NCBI GenBank assembly: GCA_958450365.1 | Contig: CAUEEP010000934.1 | Location: forward strand, 827,501 to 891,500 | DNA from: Mesorhabditis belari | Lineage: Eukaryota; Nematoda; Chromadorea; Rhabditida; Rhabditidae | Length of the DNA: 64,000 nucleotides | Direction: 5' to 3' | In this document: piece by piece, positions 34,001 to 43,900 of the stretch | Layout of the letters: each line of letters begins with the position of its first letter | Numbering within the stretch: position 1 is the first letter of the stretch | The notes under the pieces: model-generated | The model's input: only the letters and a program-made list of their open reading frames with translations | Databases searched by the model: none | What the model was told of the DNA's origin: nothing | Program-made: the position numbers and the translations under genes

Positions 34001-36303
34001 CGACACTGGTTTATGCTACAATGCGCGCTTTGGTATCAAAAAATAGCTGAAATTCAGGGCTATTTTTTGATACCAAAAACGTATTTTTTGAAAGTACGGG
34101 CGCTTTGCAAAAAAATGAAATACTAAAAAAACTTTTGCGACTACGCGACTGTACGAGGGGGGGAGTGAGGTACTATTACAGTATTTACGGTGAGTGTTAT
34201 ATACCATTCGAAGGCTGTAGATCTCCTCTACATTTTGGAATCAAAAAAAGTTTTTGAATTCATTCAACTTTTTGAGAAATTGACTGCACAAAGAGAGGGG
34301 TCGTTTTCCAAAAAAACCCCATTTCAGCTTAGCTATTCCTCAAGTTTTATGCTGTAAAATAACCGCCCAGAAAAGAAAAGATGCTCTGAAATTGTTATAT
34401 TTTAAAAAAGGTTGTATTGTTATATCTATTGGCCAAACATTAAACGGTTAACTCAATTTGAGTGGAGCCAAAACTTGATCCAAAGGCACCCTTCCATTTT
34501 TTGGCCACCTCTTCTTTCGTGCAGTCAATTTGCCCAAAAGCTGAACAAATTCAAAACCTTTTTATATCAAAATGTAGAGGAGATCTTCAGCTTTCGAATG
34601 ATATATAACACTCATATACATCTGTTCGATATCGATATCAAAATAGTAAAAACGCGCATTCATAACTGAACAACCCAATATTTGTAAATGCACACTTTCT
34701 AGTGCACTCAATTCTTCAGTTTCTAGTGTTTCTGTGAGAAAAATGAATCAAGTGCATTAGGAGGGGTGTGTTTACAAGAAATCAGCACAAACTACACTCT
34801 AAAGAACAAGCGAATTGTTAAAGAATCAGTTCAGTGCCACAGTTCTTTAAAACCTAATTTAAAACCTGATTTAAAACCTAATTTAAACCCTAATTTAAAA
34901 GCTTTTAGTTTAAAGAAAAGAAAACAAATCGAAGAGCAAAACGCTCTAAATCGTCGTTTATCCATTGAAAATGAGGAGAGGGAAAAGAAAGAACGAAAAT
35001 CCGAAGAGAAAGAAGCGATTGGGGAAGAGAGGGAAGAGAATCGGTGAGTTAAATCAATAATCAATGATCAATCAATAAAACCAAAACCGTAACCTTACAA
35101 ATATCCGCTCTATCCGTCAATTCCGTCAATTCCGTCAATTTATCCAATCTTACACAAGATTCCTGCCCATCTACAGTACCCGAAATTCGAAAAAGCTCAA
35201 AAATGAGGGCTTTTTACGAATTTTCATTTGCTTTTCGATGTCATTAAGCTTGCATAATTGCATAATTTGCATAATTTATCTCTCTTATATGAGATAATTG
35301 AATTTATCTCTCTTATCCGAATCTGAAGTAAACCCTTGACCGTGCCACTTTAAGTGCTTATATCTTCAAAACTAGTGAGCCGATTTTAATGATTTTGGTG
35401 TCATTTTGTAGAGCAACACTTATAGATTCTTAAAGTGAAGTTACATGTGAAGTTCGGACGCTAGTTTGGATTTGAATGGTAGTTTGGATCTGAATGCTAG
35501 TTTGGATTTGAATGCTAGTTTAGATTTGAACGCTAGTTTGGATTTGAACGCTAGTTTGGATTTGATCGCTAGTTTGGATTTTAACCCTAGTTTGGATTTG
35601 GACGCTAGTTTGGATTTGAATGCTAGTTCGGATTTGAACCCTAGTTCGGAGTATCTATCCTTATCTATTATTTAAAGAGTTCTATAGTGGGAAAATGTTT
35701 TAGATTTTGATGCATATGAGTTGAAAAAAACCGTTTAACTGATTTGACGGAAATTTCCTTTAAATGTAATCATTAAATGTAATATTCAATTTCCTCGACG
35801 TGTAAATAGGATTCCCTCGTAGTTACTCGACCAAAAACGTCTAGAGTATGTTCTTTCGAGTAAGTAATTACTCGAGTAAAGTTTGCATGAGTGATTTTTA
35901 CTCGATTTATCGACATTTTTCGCCGAGTAACTACGAGGGAATCCAATTTACACGTCGAGTAAACTGAATATCTTTACATTTAAAGGGAATAAGACAACAA
36001 TTTGGAATGTTTTGACAGCAAAAGGCATCAGTTTTCGATAAAATTCCAATTTAATAATTGATAATGAAGCCTTATGAAGCCAAAATTTGCAGATGGTTTG
36101 ATGATAAAGTGGATGTGATCGCAGCGATCGGGCAAGCCGTTGTCGACGATCCGGTCATTGTGGCGGCACATGAAGTTGAAGAGGTTCAGGGAAATGAAGA
36201 ACGAGAAGTGGAAAATGTGAATGGATCTAGGGAAGAATCGAAAGAGAAAGAAGAGGAAGAGGAAGAGGTTGCGGGTGCATTGGAGGAGACAGTTTTATGC
36301 TAA
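25022..36303 (+). CDS. Hexokinase (5' end not found)
   Basis: Phosphorylates hexoses with ATP at the start of glycolysis. Exons in frame: 25022-25111, 25284-25369, 25515-25588, 26287-26429, 27758-27891, 27960-28041, 28669-28774, 28910-28998, 29205-29317, 30345-30420, 30459-30538, 31988-32077, 32122-32171, 33275-33344, 33441-33507, 33618-33685, 34909-35043, 36093-36303. They give 587 codons before TAA. Motifs, in order: [10 protein letters not shown] (phosphate loop), GFTFSYPC...LRWTKG (hexokinase signature), ALINDTVGT with the catalytic Asp, [40 protein letters not shown] and [10 protein letters not shown] near residue 460. The first mapped exon starts at a splice acceptor in phase 0, so an upstream start exon is missing. 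The usual C-terminus comes soon after GAALI; here two more exons add about 115 Lys/Glu-rich residues. Alternative ends: an intron 36275-36310 then stop at 36445-36447, or splicing to an exon at 37328. Introns hold most of the local repeats. Confidence 0.92.
25145..25262. repeat. Minisatellite, AAGCTAAGCCAACCT unit
   Basis: Variable 5-bp and 10-bp units (agcta, agcca, acct) in the first mapped hexokinase intron. Confidence 0.85.
25388..25500. mobile_element. Family T element fragment in hexokinase intron
   Basis: 'gtgtactttgtgtttaaatctgtaaacg' followed by 'tctagtgcactaatt' and inverted 'ctagtgcactagat'. A rearranged T copy between exons ending 25369 and starting 25515. Confidence 0.65.
25695..25916. 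mobile_element. MITE, family A, in hexokinase intron
   Basis: Ends ACCGTATTTTCTCTAATAGT / actattagagagaatacggta are near-perfect inverted repeats. Internal landmarks match other A copies. It sits in the intron between exons 25588 and 26287. Confidence 0.85.
26580..27080. repeat. GC-rich minisatellite, GGATCGGGGC unit
   Basis: About fifty copies of a 10-bp unit with variants ggataggggc, ggacaaggac and aaataggggc that form a longer higher-order pattern. It is the most GC-rich tract in the window and lies in a hexokinase intron. The [10 protein letters not shown] and [10 protein letters not shown] open frames on the two strands are artefacts. Confidence 0.95.
28155..28530. mobile_element. Fold-back element in hexokinase intron
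   Basis: Left arm 28165-28325 and right arm 28375-28520 are imperfect inverted repeats ('ctccatctttgaagagctataactc' against 'gagttatagcttttcaaagatggag'). Starts with agtactggacat, like the element at 24627-24868. Directly upstream is a short 'ggccaggcca' tract (28085-28120). Confidence 0.75.
29630..30290. repeat. GC-box palindromic repeat cluster 1
   Basis: Three head-to-tail palindromes of about 190 bp. Each has arms reading 'ccccttttgccattggcaa.ctttgag.tcaaatatcttggtgttgagctg' and the reverse complement, around a core 'tagtttttgtac.aatcgatagagaaa'. Units are separated by GC-box linkers (aaaggggcggggc) with a TATAAAAGG-like sequence (29847, 32852). In the intron between exons ending 29317 and starting 30345. 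Confidence 0.8.
30570..30700. mobile_element. Family T element in hexokinase intron
   Basis: 'tactttgtgttaaaatttgtaaacgcactccttct' faces 'gaaaaatgaagaattagtgcatcaaaag'. From 30715 to 30950 a - strand frame containing [16 protein letters not shown] resembles retroelement sequence but is too weak to name. Confidence 0.65.
30955..31825. repeat. Long minisatellite, CTCCTAGGCTCCTCCYAGG unit
   Basis: About 870 bp of 11-bp and 10-bp units (ctcctaggctc, ctcccaggctc). This is the longest array in the window and lies in the hexokinase intron between exons 30538 and 31988. Several units have extra C residues that may be sequencing or polymorphic slips. Confidence 0.95.
32191..32467. mobile_element. Fold-back element in hexokinase intron
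   Basis: 277 bp with 80-bp arms: 'aaattatccgcacagttttt' (32191) and its complement (ending 32467), extending through 'tatcaagtgttatat'. Relatives of the arm end the two units at 225-565. Confidence 0.8.
32615..33190. repeat. GC-box palindromic repeat cluster 2
   Basis: Two more units of the repeat at 29630-30290, in a different hexokinase intron, joined by a GC-rich linker with TATATAAAAGG (32847) and TTTTATAC (32968) in opposite orientations. Confidence 0.8.
33720..33861. repeat. Minisatellite, AATTTAAAAGCT unit (left part)
   Basis: 'aatttaaaagct' units before the inserted mariner-type element; the same units continue after it at 34846-34905, so the array was interrupted by the insertion. 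Confidence 0.85.
33862..34843. mobile_element. Mariner-type element copy 2 with 165 bp of foreign 3' flank
   Basis: 33862-34678 has the same inverted ends as 21339-22810 and a single family B unit (33925-34195). After the right end and TA, 34681-34843 is the same 165 bases that flank copy 1 (T-element remainder through cagtgccacag). The whole block interrupts an AATTTAAAA minisatellite in the intron before the hexokinase exon at 34909. Confidence 0.85.
35455..35670. repeat. Minisatellite, 18-bp GCTAGTTTGGATTTGAAC unit
   Basis: About eleven copies; 18 bp keeps frame and reads SLDLNA repeatedly, but it lies in an intron between exons 35043 and 36093. Confidence 0.9.
35751..35990. mobile_element. 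Fold-back element in last hexokinase intron
   Basis: Arms 'ttcctttaaatgtaa..ctcgacgtgtaaatagg' (35755-35822) and 'ccaatttacacgtcgag..catttaaaggga' (35943-35987); inner 'ttccctcgtagttactcg' pairs with 'cgagtaactacgaggga'. Confidence 0.75.
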
Positions 36304-36424
36304 ATTTCAGAATTCATCACCGAATCGAAAAGCGAAACTCGATCCAGAGCCACTCATTCAACAGATTCCTTATCCCAAAACACTCAAAAACGAGAATGGA
36401 GTGGTTGGTTTTATAAAAAAGCCT

Positions 36425-36825
36425 TTAACTTAAGGCCAGCTTTGTAGAGCCAGCTTTGTAGAGCCAGCTTTGTAGAGCCAGCTTTGTAGAGCCAGCTTTG
36501 TAGAGCCAGCTTTGTAGAGCTGGCTTTGTAGAGCTGGCTTTGTAGAGCTGGCTTTGTAGAGCTGGCTTTGTAGAGCTGGCTTTGTAGAGCTGGCTTTGTA
36601 GAGCTGGCTTTGTAGAGCTGGCTTTGTAGAGCTGGCTTTGTAGAGCTGGCTTTGTAGAGCTGGCTTTGTAGAGCTGGCTTTGTAGAGCTGGCTTTGTAGA
36701 GCTGGCTTTGTAGAGCTGGCTTTGTAGAGCTGGCTTTGTAGAGCTGGCTTTGTAGAGCTGGCTTTGTAGAGCTGGCTTTGTAGAGCCAGCTTTGTAGAGC
36801 CAGCTTTGTAGAGCTAGCTTTTGAA
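36425..36825. repeat. Minisatellite, TTTGTAGAGCTGGC unit
   Basis: About 28 copies of a 14-bp unit. The first six and last two carry GCCAGC and the middle ones GCTGGC, a directional variant pattern. Lies at the 3' end of the hexokinase gene. Confidence 0.95.
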
Positions 36826-36839
36826 TGACTGGCTAGACT

Positions 36840-37270
36840 TTGATTGTCTATAACTTTACTTAGAGATAATATTATTCTTAACTTTATATATGGTTAGATT
36901 TATAATTATAAGAAATTTAGAGATAAGAAACATTGGATATAAGAAGTTTCGTCTTTTGAATAAAATCTAGGCATTTTGAACGAGTACCCGTTTGACGGTC
37001 TATAACTTTTCCCAGAAATAAGCTTATTCATAACTTTTTATATCATTAGATAGAGAGCATTTCAGGCTTTCTAATGATACTAAATAAAGTTGGTTTGAAC
37101 GACCTGGAGCAGAGGATCAAATCCAATTTTAAAAAAATTTTAAAGGTTTTTTAAACGAGTACCCAATCTTTGATAGTCTATAACTTCACTTAGAGATAAT
37201 ATTATTCATAACTTTATATATGGTTAGAAAGAGGAGATTTCAGGCTTTCTAATGATATCAAATAGAGATT
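36840..37270. repeat. Three tandem copies of a roughly 165-bp repeat
   Basis: Each unit holds 'gtctataactt.ac.tagagataatattattcataactttatat' and 'caggctttctaatgatatcaaat' at about 36846, 36999 and 37168. No coding sense. Confidence 0.7.
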
Positions 37271-37327
37271 GATTGGATTAACGAATCCTGAGAAAATTGA
37301 GAAAGAAAACTCTCAAAATTTCAGCAC

Positions 37328-37410
37328 AATCGATCGAACAACTCCACCTCAGCATCATCTTTATCCGAAAGTGATCACGAGAATGATGGATCTGCAATAA
37401 ATATTGAATA
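37328..37410 (+). CDS. Possible alternative last exon of hexokinase
   Basis: AATTTCAG precedes a short open stretch reading SNNSTSASSLSESDHENDG.. to TAG in one frame; AATAAA occurs inside it. A donor in the preceding exon (AAT|gtgaat near 36217) would join it in phase 0. Without transcripts I cannot choose between this and the stops at 36303 or 36447. Confidence 0.25.
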
Positions 37411-37539
37411 GTTTAGATAGGATTTTAGAAATTTAAGAGATTAGATTTAGTTAGTGAGTTCTTTATGTTCATTTTTCTTGCCTTTCTTGAATTTTTTGGT
37501 CCCATCATACGTGTCATTTTTCTTTTAAGAAATTAATTA

Positions 37540-37640
37540 TTGTTTTTTGTGCTCAAACTCTGTAAACGCTTTCCATCTAGTGCACAGAGATCTTTCAATT
37601 CATTGGAAAGAAAAATGGGGATTCAGTGCTTTAGAAGAAA
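37540..37640. mobile_element. Family T element
   Basis: 'ttttgtgctcaaactctgtaaacgc..tctagtgcacag' faces 'gaaaaatggggattcagtgctttagaagaaatgcg'. A short 'aactggtaaacag' minisatellite follows at 37725-37830. Confidence 0.7.
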
Positions 37641-37997
37641 TGCGTTTTTGTTGTTTTTGTTGTTTCATTTTAAACTATTTAGTTATTTTAAAATATTTAG
37701 TTATGTTAAACTAACGTTTTCTTCATCCCACAAGCGCCAGTTCTGCTTGCCAAGAATGGTAAACAGAACTGGTAAACAGAACTGGCAAGCAGAACTGGTA
37801 AACAGAACTGGTAAGCAGAACTGAACAGAACAGAACAAAAATGCAAGCTGCTTACCCACTAGGAGCTCTCATTCTAGCTCACAGTTTACTAAAGAAACTG
37901 CAACATCATACCCATTGAAAGTTTGAGAATAGGAAGAGCAAAAGAGAAAGAGAGCATTTCGCCCCCAATTCCTCTAATCATTCTAATTTTACCGAAT

Positions 37998-38215
37998 ATA
38001 CCGTATTTTCTCTAATAGTAGTGCACCCCGCCGAGTTGATGACTATTTTACGGCTTCCAAAGTTCTCACAGAAGCTCAACACTCTAATCCCTCACTAGAT
38101 CTCATCATCAGCTACATTTTCCGATCCCACATCGATAGGTTCTCATAAGCAATTCTCGAGATTTCGAGGAATTTAGGCAACGCTCAGGGTGCACTATTAT
38201 TAGTGAAAATACGGT
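37998..38215. mobile_element. MITE, family A
   Basis: TACCGTATTTTCTCTAATAG at the left and ctattattagtgaaaatacggta at the right, with the full conserved interior in inverse orientation to the copy at 25695. Confidence 0.85.
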
Positions 38216-38469
38216 AACTGATACAAACTCCTGCTATCCTGTGGGAAACTTCAGAGGGAACCAGCTACAAAAAAAAATTGGTGATGAAAATCTGGTAGCT
38301 TTTTTTTAAAAAACCAATTTGCTCATTGTTTTTGCCTCTTTTCTTATCATTTTAGATTCGAAAAAAGTACAATTTTTATTACTCTTTCTTTTATTTATTT
38401 GTTTTAAAGTAAAAGAAAAGAGATTTTTTGAAATAAACACATCGAAGAGTGAAGCTTTTCTTTTTTTTT

Positions 38470-38715
38470 GATATACGGTTTCAATACGGTTCCAATACGG
38501 TTCCTGTTCTGATTCAATACGGTTCCAATACGGTTCCTTCCTATCCTGATTCAATACGATTCCAATACGGTTCCTATCCTGATTCAATACGGTTCCAATA
38601 CGGTTCCTATCCTGATTCAATACGGTTCCAATACGGTTCCTATCCTGATTCAATACGATTCCAATACGGTTCCTATCCTGATTCAATACGGTTCCAATAC
38701 GGTTCCTGTTCTGAT
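38470..38715. repeat. Minisatellite, CAATACGGTTCCTATCCTGATT unit
   Basis: Higher-order version of the 11-bp unit seen at 18690-18920, here joined to 'ctatcctgatt'. Confidence 0.9.
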
Positions 38716-38744
38716 CTCAAAAAGAAAACTGTAAACTCATCCTT

Positions 38745-39215
38745 CTGGCGCCCTAAAATCTTTCATTTTTCTTACAGCAAAGCAATGGAAAATAGAAGCC
38801 ATTGCACTAGAAAGAGTGAGTTTATGAAATTGAGCACAAAGCACATATTGAAGAGTTCTTCGTTTGGCCAATGTGGCTTTGGTTCGTCGTTTGGCTTAAA
38901 TGCAAGCAATCTGGAACACAGAAAATCCCCATTACAAAAAGTCCCCACTTAAAAGAGAACATTAGAAAGCGTAAACGCATAGGATCTGGTAAACAGTTGG
39001 AGATTTAAGAGAAATCAAGATTTCAGTGCACTAGAAGGGATGCGTTTACAGAGTCTAAAAAGCTAAAAAGCACATATAGAAGAGTAAATCTGTAAAGCAA
39101 AAAAGTCGTAAAAAGTCATTGTAAAGCAAAAAAGTCGACAAAAAATGAGTATATGATGTTAAATTTGTAAACGCTACCCTTCTGGCGCACTGAAATCCTC
39201 ATTTTTCGCATTAGT
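38745..39215. repeat. Several family T half-elements
   Basis: Halves at about 38790-38850 (attgcactagaaag..gagcacaaagcac), 39015-39070 (ttcagtgcactagaaggga tgcg) and 39150-39210 (aaacgctacccttctggcgcactgaaatc). From 39215 to 39580 nothing else is seen. Confidence 0.6.
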
Positions 39216-39594
39216 TTTAGGTGTTTTTGAAGAAAAAGTGTGAAAAAGAAACAAATAAAGCCACCCAGTTTACCCTGTTTTCCTCTTTTCAAGAAAATAC
39301 ATTAAACGAAACTTTAAAAAAAGAGTTAATCATAAAATCTACATAGAATAGAAGAACTGTAACATTTTTTAATAACTTTAATAACCCTAAGACTACAAAA
39401 TAATGCTATCCACGATGCTGAAAAAAAGTTAATTTAATATTGGCGCCTTTAAAAACCCTCTTTTTTTCATCGTTTTCTGCATTAATACTTTTTTAGAGTT
39501 AATTCTGGTAAAAAGAGTTTTTTTTTAAAGTTAATTAATGTATTTATAGAAGGCGCTTCTATTTTCTATTCTGTAAAATTGCTTCTATTAGAGG

Positions 39595-40140
39595 CTGCGC
39601 TTCTAGGAAGAAATAGGAAGACGCAGCTCGACCAAGACCTAAGAAGTACGGATATGCGCCAGCTCGAGAAGACCAGAAGTCGCCAGAAGAAGACGAGCGG
39701 CCTGGACAGCACTAGGAAGCATCAAAGAAGTCACAAAGATACTCAAGAATCACCAGAGGACTTGGGCAAACCTCTTCGACAGCACCGTCCTCCCGGCACT
39801 CTGCTACGGGACAGAGACCTGGGCCAGGACACAGACCTGGTCTGTGTCCTGATCCTGGCCAGGCCAGGACACCGAACGAGCCTTGAGAACGACGCATCGA
39901 GCCCTGGAAAGGAACCTCATCGGGCACAATAGGAAGACGAAGCTCGACCAAGACCTAAGAAGTACGGATATGCGCCAACTCTCGGGACTCAGAGATCCAG
40001 TGGAAGTGATCGAGAGAAAAAGACTCAGATGGGCCGACCACGTAGCCAGAAGAACAGACGACAGATCGACGATACGGATCACAGAGTGGCTACCACGAGA
40101 TCAAAAGAGGCCCATCGGAAGACCAGCAGCCAGGTGGAGC
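39595..40140 (+). pseudogene. RTE/jockey-type non-LTR retrotransposon 3' fragment, rearranged
   Basis: In the frame starting near 39700 the translation reads AAWTALGSIKEVTKIL, then ANLFDSTVLPALCYGTETW, a stop and disturbed stretch near 39850, then ERALRTTHRALERNLIG, RKRLRWADHVARR and GRPAARW, the typical C-terminus of nematode RTE-like reverse transcriptases. The segment at 39609-39655 is a second copy of 39931-39978 (kDNA-level near identity), so the fragment is internally duplicated as well as frameshifted. It is much more GC-rich than its surroundings. Confidence 0.8.
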
Positions 40141-40395
40141 AAAAGGAGTTCTTTTCTTTTTATGTGATTTTGAAAGAACTTTAATTAGCGGCATTTTTTA
40201 TCCGGCATTACCAGAAACACAGAAAATGGTCATTTTTAACTTTTCAACTTAAAAGCCACCTAATTCTTCACTAATTAATCCAATTCAAAACCTTTTTCCA
40301 CTATTTTATAGAGTAGATTCAGGGCTTTCAAATAGTAGACAACACTTATTGGCTGTGGCTTCGATGTTTTTATTTTTGGAAAGATATTTGAGCGC
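40140..40395. repeat. Family C fragment
   Basis: 'aaaaggagttcttttctttttatg' to 'tttttggaaagat' matches 16985-17280; it abuts the retrotransposon fragment on its left and a family A element on its right. Confidence 0.65.
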
Positions 40396-40612
40396 TGCTT
40401 ACTCTAATAGTAGTGCACCCGGCCGAGTTGATGACTATTTTACGGCTTTCAAAGTTGTCACAGAAGCTCAACTCTCTAATCATCGTCAAGATCTCATCGT
40501 CAGCTACATTTTCCGACTCCACATCGATTGGTTCTGATAAGCGGTTCTCGAGATTTCGAGGAATTTAGGCGGCGCTCCGGGTGCACTACTATAAGAGAGA
40601 ATACAGTATATT
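40395..40612. mobile_element. MITE, family A
   Basis: Internal sequence complete (gatgactattttacggc, agatctcatcgtcagctac, aggaatttaggc); left end lacks the outer bases (ctctaatagtag only), right end ataagagagaatacagtata. Confidence 0.8.
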
Positions 40613-40905
40613 CTGTAGTCTATAAAAAATATGATCTATATTTTTAATTGTATTGCACTTGAAGTTGATGATATTAAATAGTACAAGATTATTTCATTAT
40701 TCTAACTCAAAAAAAAATCGTATCTATAAAATGAGAGAAATTGTATAGAAAGCTGAACAAATAAACGATGATTTTCCACAAATTTTCTCTCCACGAAATT
40801 CCCCCAATAACCTACAATATTTAAGCTTTATTTCAAGGATTATTATTTAGATTTATTTAGATTTATTTCGATTTATTTCGATTTTTTTAGATTTATCATT
40901 TAGAT

Positions 40906-43900
40906 ATGTATACTATTTTCTATGCATTGATTAGTTTCGTTACTGCTTTTCGAATCCCGATTAACTCGGCAATTGGAGCGAATACGGTTAGTGGAATGGC
41001 CATCGTATTCTAAGCATCCTTTTCTAAAAGCCATCGTATTCTAGACAAACTACCGTTATCCTACAGTAACTAATGAAGAGTACTGTAGCATTCTCTGACA
41101 TATGTCTTACTGTACTCTTACAGTACACCTACCGTACTCTTACAAGTTGTTCTGTTAATGGAGGGCACTCTTACAAGATCTGTTAGTGGAGGGGACTCTT
41201 ACAAGATCTGTTAGTGGAGGTGACTCTTACAAGATCTGTTAATGGAGGGGACTCTTACAAGATCTGCTAGTGGAGGGGACTCTTACAAGATCTGTTAATG
41301 GAGGAGATTCTTACAGTCCCCTCCCTTAACAGATCTTTGTACTGTAGCAGTGACATTCTTTTTTGTACATTTCAGCCATTTCGCCAAAACCAACAAAACG
41401 GCAGTCCAGAAGCACAAACGCTATTCAATTCAAATCAACAAAATGGGAATTCTGGTAGATTTACTTCAAACAATGATCCGAATCCTCCATTCAACCCGAA
41501 TCAATTCAATCAACAAGATTGGAATCAACAAAATAACGATGGGAACTTGAATCCGAATACAAATCAAGTACAACCATTCAATCTGATTCAAGGATTCAAT
41601 GAACAAGGGGAATTCAATTCTGGAGGCCAATCTTTAAACCCAAATCCGGTACAACCTTTCAATCCAAATCCACAGGGGAATTTCGGCGGATTCAACCCGG
41701 AAACAGACCCGATTCAGCCAAATAACAATCCAGCACCTCAACCAAGTCCATTCAATTCAAATCAGCCCAATCAAATGACTTCAAACCAACAAAATGAGAA
41801 TCCAGAAGACAACTCAAACAATCTCGTTCAGCCTTTCAATCCAAATCAACAAAATTCAAATGGAAACTTCAATCCGAATCCAGTTCAACCAATCAATCCC
41901 AACAATTGGAAGACTCAAGATGGAGATTTTCACGGATTTAACCCAAATATAGATCCAAACCAGCAAAACCAGCAAAACGGCAATCCCGGAAATCAGCCTG
42001 GACCCGTGAATCCGGTCACAATCCCTGTTCAACCATTCAATCCAAATAGCAACGGAAACCTCAATCCAAATAACAATGGAAACTTCAATCCAAATAGCAA
42101 CGGAAACCTCAATCCAAATAACAATGGAAACTTCAATCCAAATAGCAACGGAAACCTCAATCCAAATAACAATGGAAACTTCAATCCAAATAGCAACGGA
42201 AACCTCAATCCAAATAACAATGGAAACTTCAATCCAAATAGCAATGGAAACTTCAATCCAAATCAAGTTCAACCATTTGATCCTAGCCAACAAAATGCGA
42301 TTTCTGGAGGTGCATCCAATCCGAACCCAAACCAACCCTTTAATCCAAACAATTGGAATCAAAATCAACCCTTTCCAAACAACAATGGGAATTTCGAGAA
42401 ACAAACCTTTGGCAACACTTTCTCAACCCTACCTGATTTTGTGCAACAATCATCCCTACAAGCTAGACAACAATTCGCTAACATTCTTGCTCAAGTAAGT
42501 TTTTTAAAAGATTATGTTAATGGTGACTAATAGACATGGCAATGAAACGCTTCTAGCATTGCTTCTAGGCAATGAAACGCTTCTAGGTTAGCTTCTAGGC
42601 AATGTAACGCTTCTAGCTTTGCTTCTAGGCAATGGAACGCTTCTAGCATTGCTTCTAGGCAATGAAACGCTTCTAGCATTGCTTCTAGGTAATGGAACGC
42701 TTCTAGCTTCGCTTTTAGGCAATGAAATGCTTCTAGCTTCGCTTCTAGGCAATGGAACGCTTCTAGCTTCGTTTCTCGGCAATCAAACGCCTTGCCTACA
42801 AAGGCTTCTAGAAACATGTAGAATGACTACTTTGAAAAATTCTTTTTACCAAAAATTCAGCCATAAGCCATAAGCCTGAAGAATGTAGTTGAGGGAAAAA
42901 TGAAGCAAACTGTAGTTGAGCCTAGGATCTATAGGATCTTTAGCAGCTGGAATTGAACTGAAATGAAAATGAACTTGAAACTTGAAATTGTTTTAGACGA
43001 ATCAAACGATCTCACAACGGGACGCTCAACTCGTGCAATGGGCACAGCTGAATAATTGCACTGTTGGTTTTAAAAAGGAAAATTTTCAAACCACGATTTT
43101 CATACTTTTCAGGATCAATACAATGCTTTTGTGGCCCGAGAGCAAAGCGCTACAAAAAATTTGCAGAGTGAGTTGAAAAGAAATAATTTACTAGAAAAAT
43201 ATCAATATCTAGATCAAAATTTATAGGCAAAGTGGTGACGACTTTGGTTGAGATGCAGCTGGCTTTTCAAAACCTCTTCGCTTTACAGACAAACACTTCG
43301 GCTACAACGAATGAGATTGGTAAAGAGAAGATTGTCTCATTGACTCATTAGATACATGATAATATATCTAATGAGGCTAGGGATAGGCTAGACCAGGCCA
43401 AGGCAGGTTACGGGCAAGCCTAAGGTCAGTTAGGTCCAAGCCAAGCCTAAGGTCAGTTAGGACCAAGGACAGGCCATGGCAGGCTATGGGCAAGCGTAAG
43501 GTCAGTTAGGACCAAGCCAAGCCAGCCATTGCTAGGCCTAGATAAGCATAGATCAGACCAGCTCAAGCCAAGAGCTAGAACTAGAACCAGGCTCTGTCAG
43601 CCAGTCAGGGTCAAAGTAAGTTCAAGCCTAAGCTTACTGGTTCAAGCTGGCCTTTGACTTGAAACCAAGTCCGTTATAGAATCGGCCGAAAATCCGTTTT
43701 TAGATTTTGCAGAATATCTGGCATAGAAAAATCAAAAGGCCAGCTCGACTCGGTGTCTTTCTTTGTTAACATTTGTGCAATACTTTAGACAATGCCTAGC
43801 TCAAAACCGGGTCCTTCCTAGGCTTAAGCCTAAGCCTAACTGAGCCTGAGAAAACGGGGGTTTAGCCCAAACCCAAATAGACTTAGTGCGAGGCGCTAGC

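Noticed and set aside
41856..42404. 182-codon - strand frame opposite the SXP/RAL-2 exon
   Set aside because: It is the antisense shadow of the Asn/Pro repeat.
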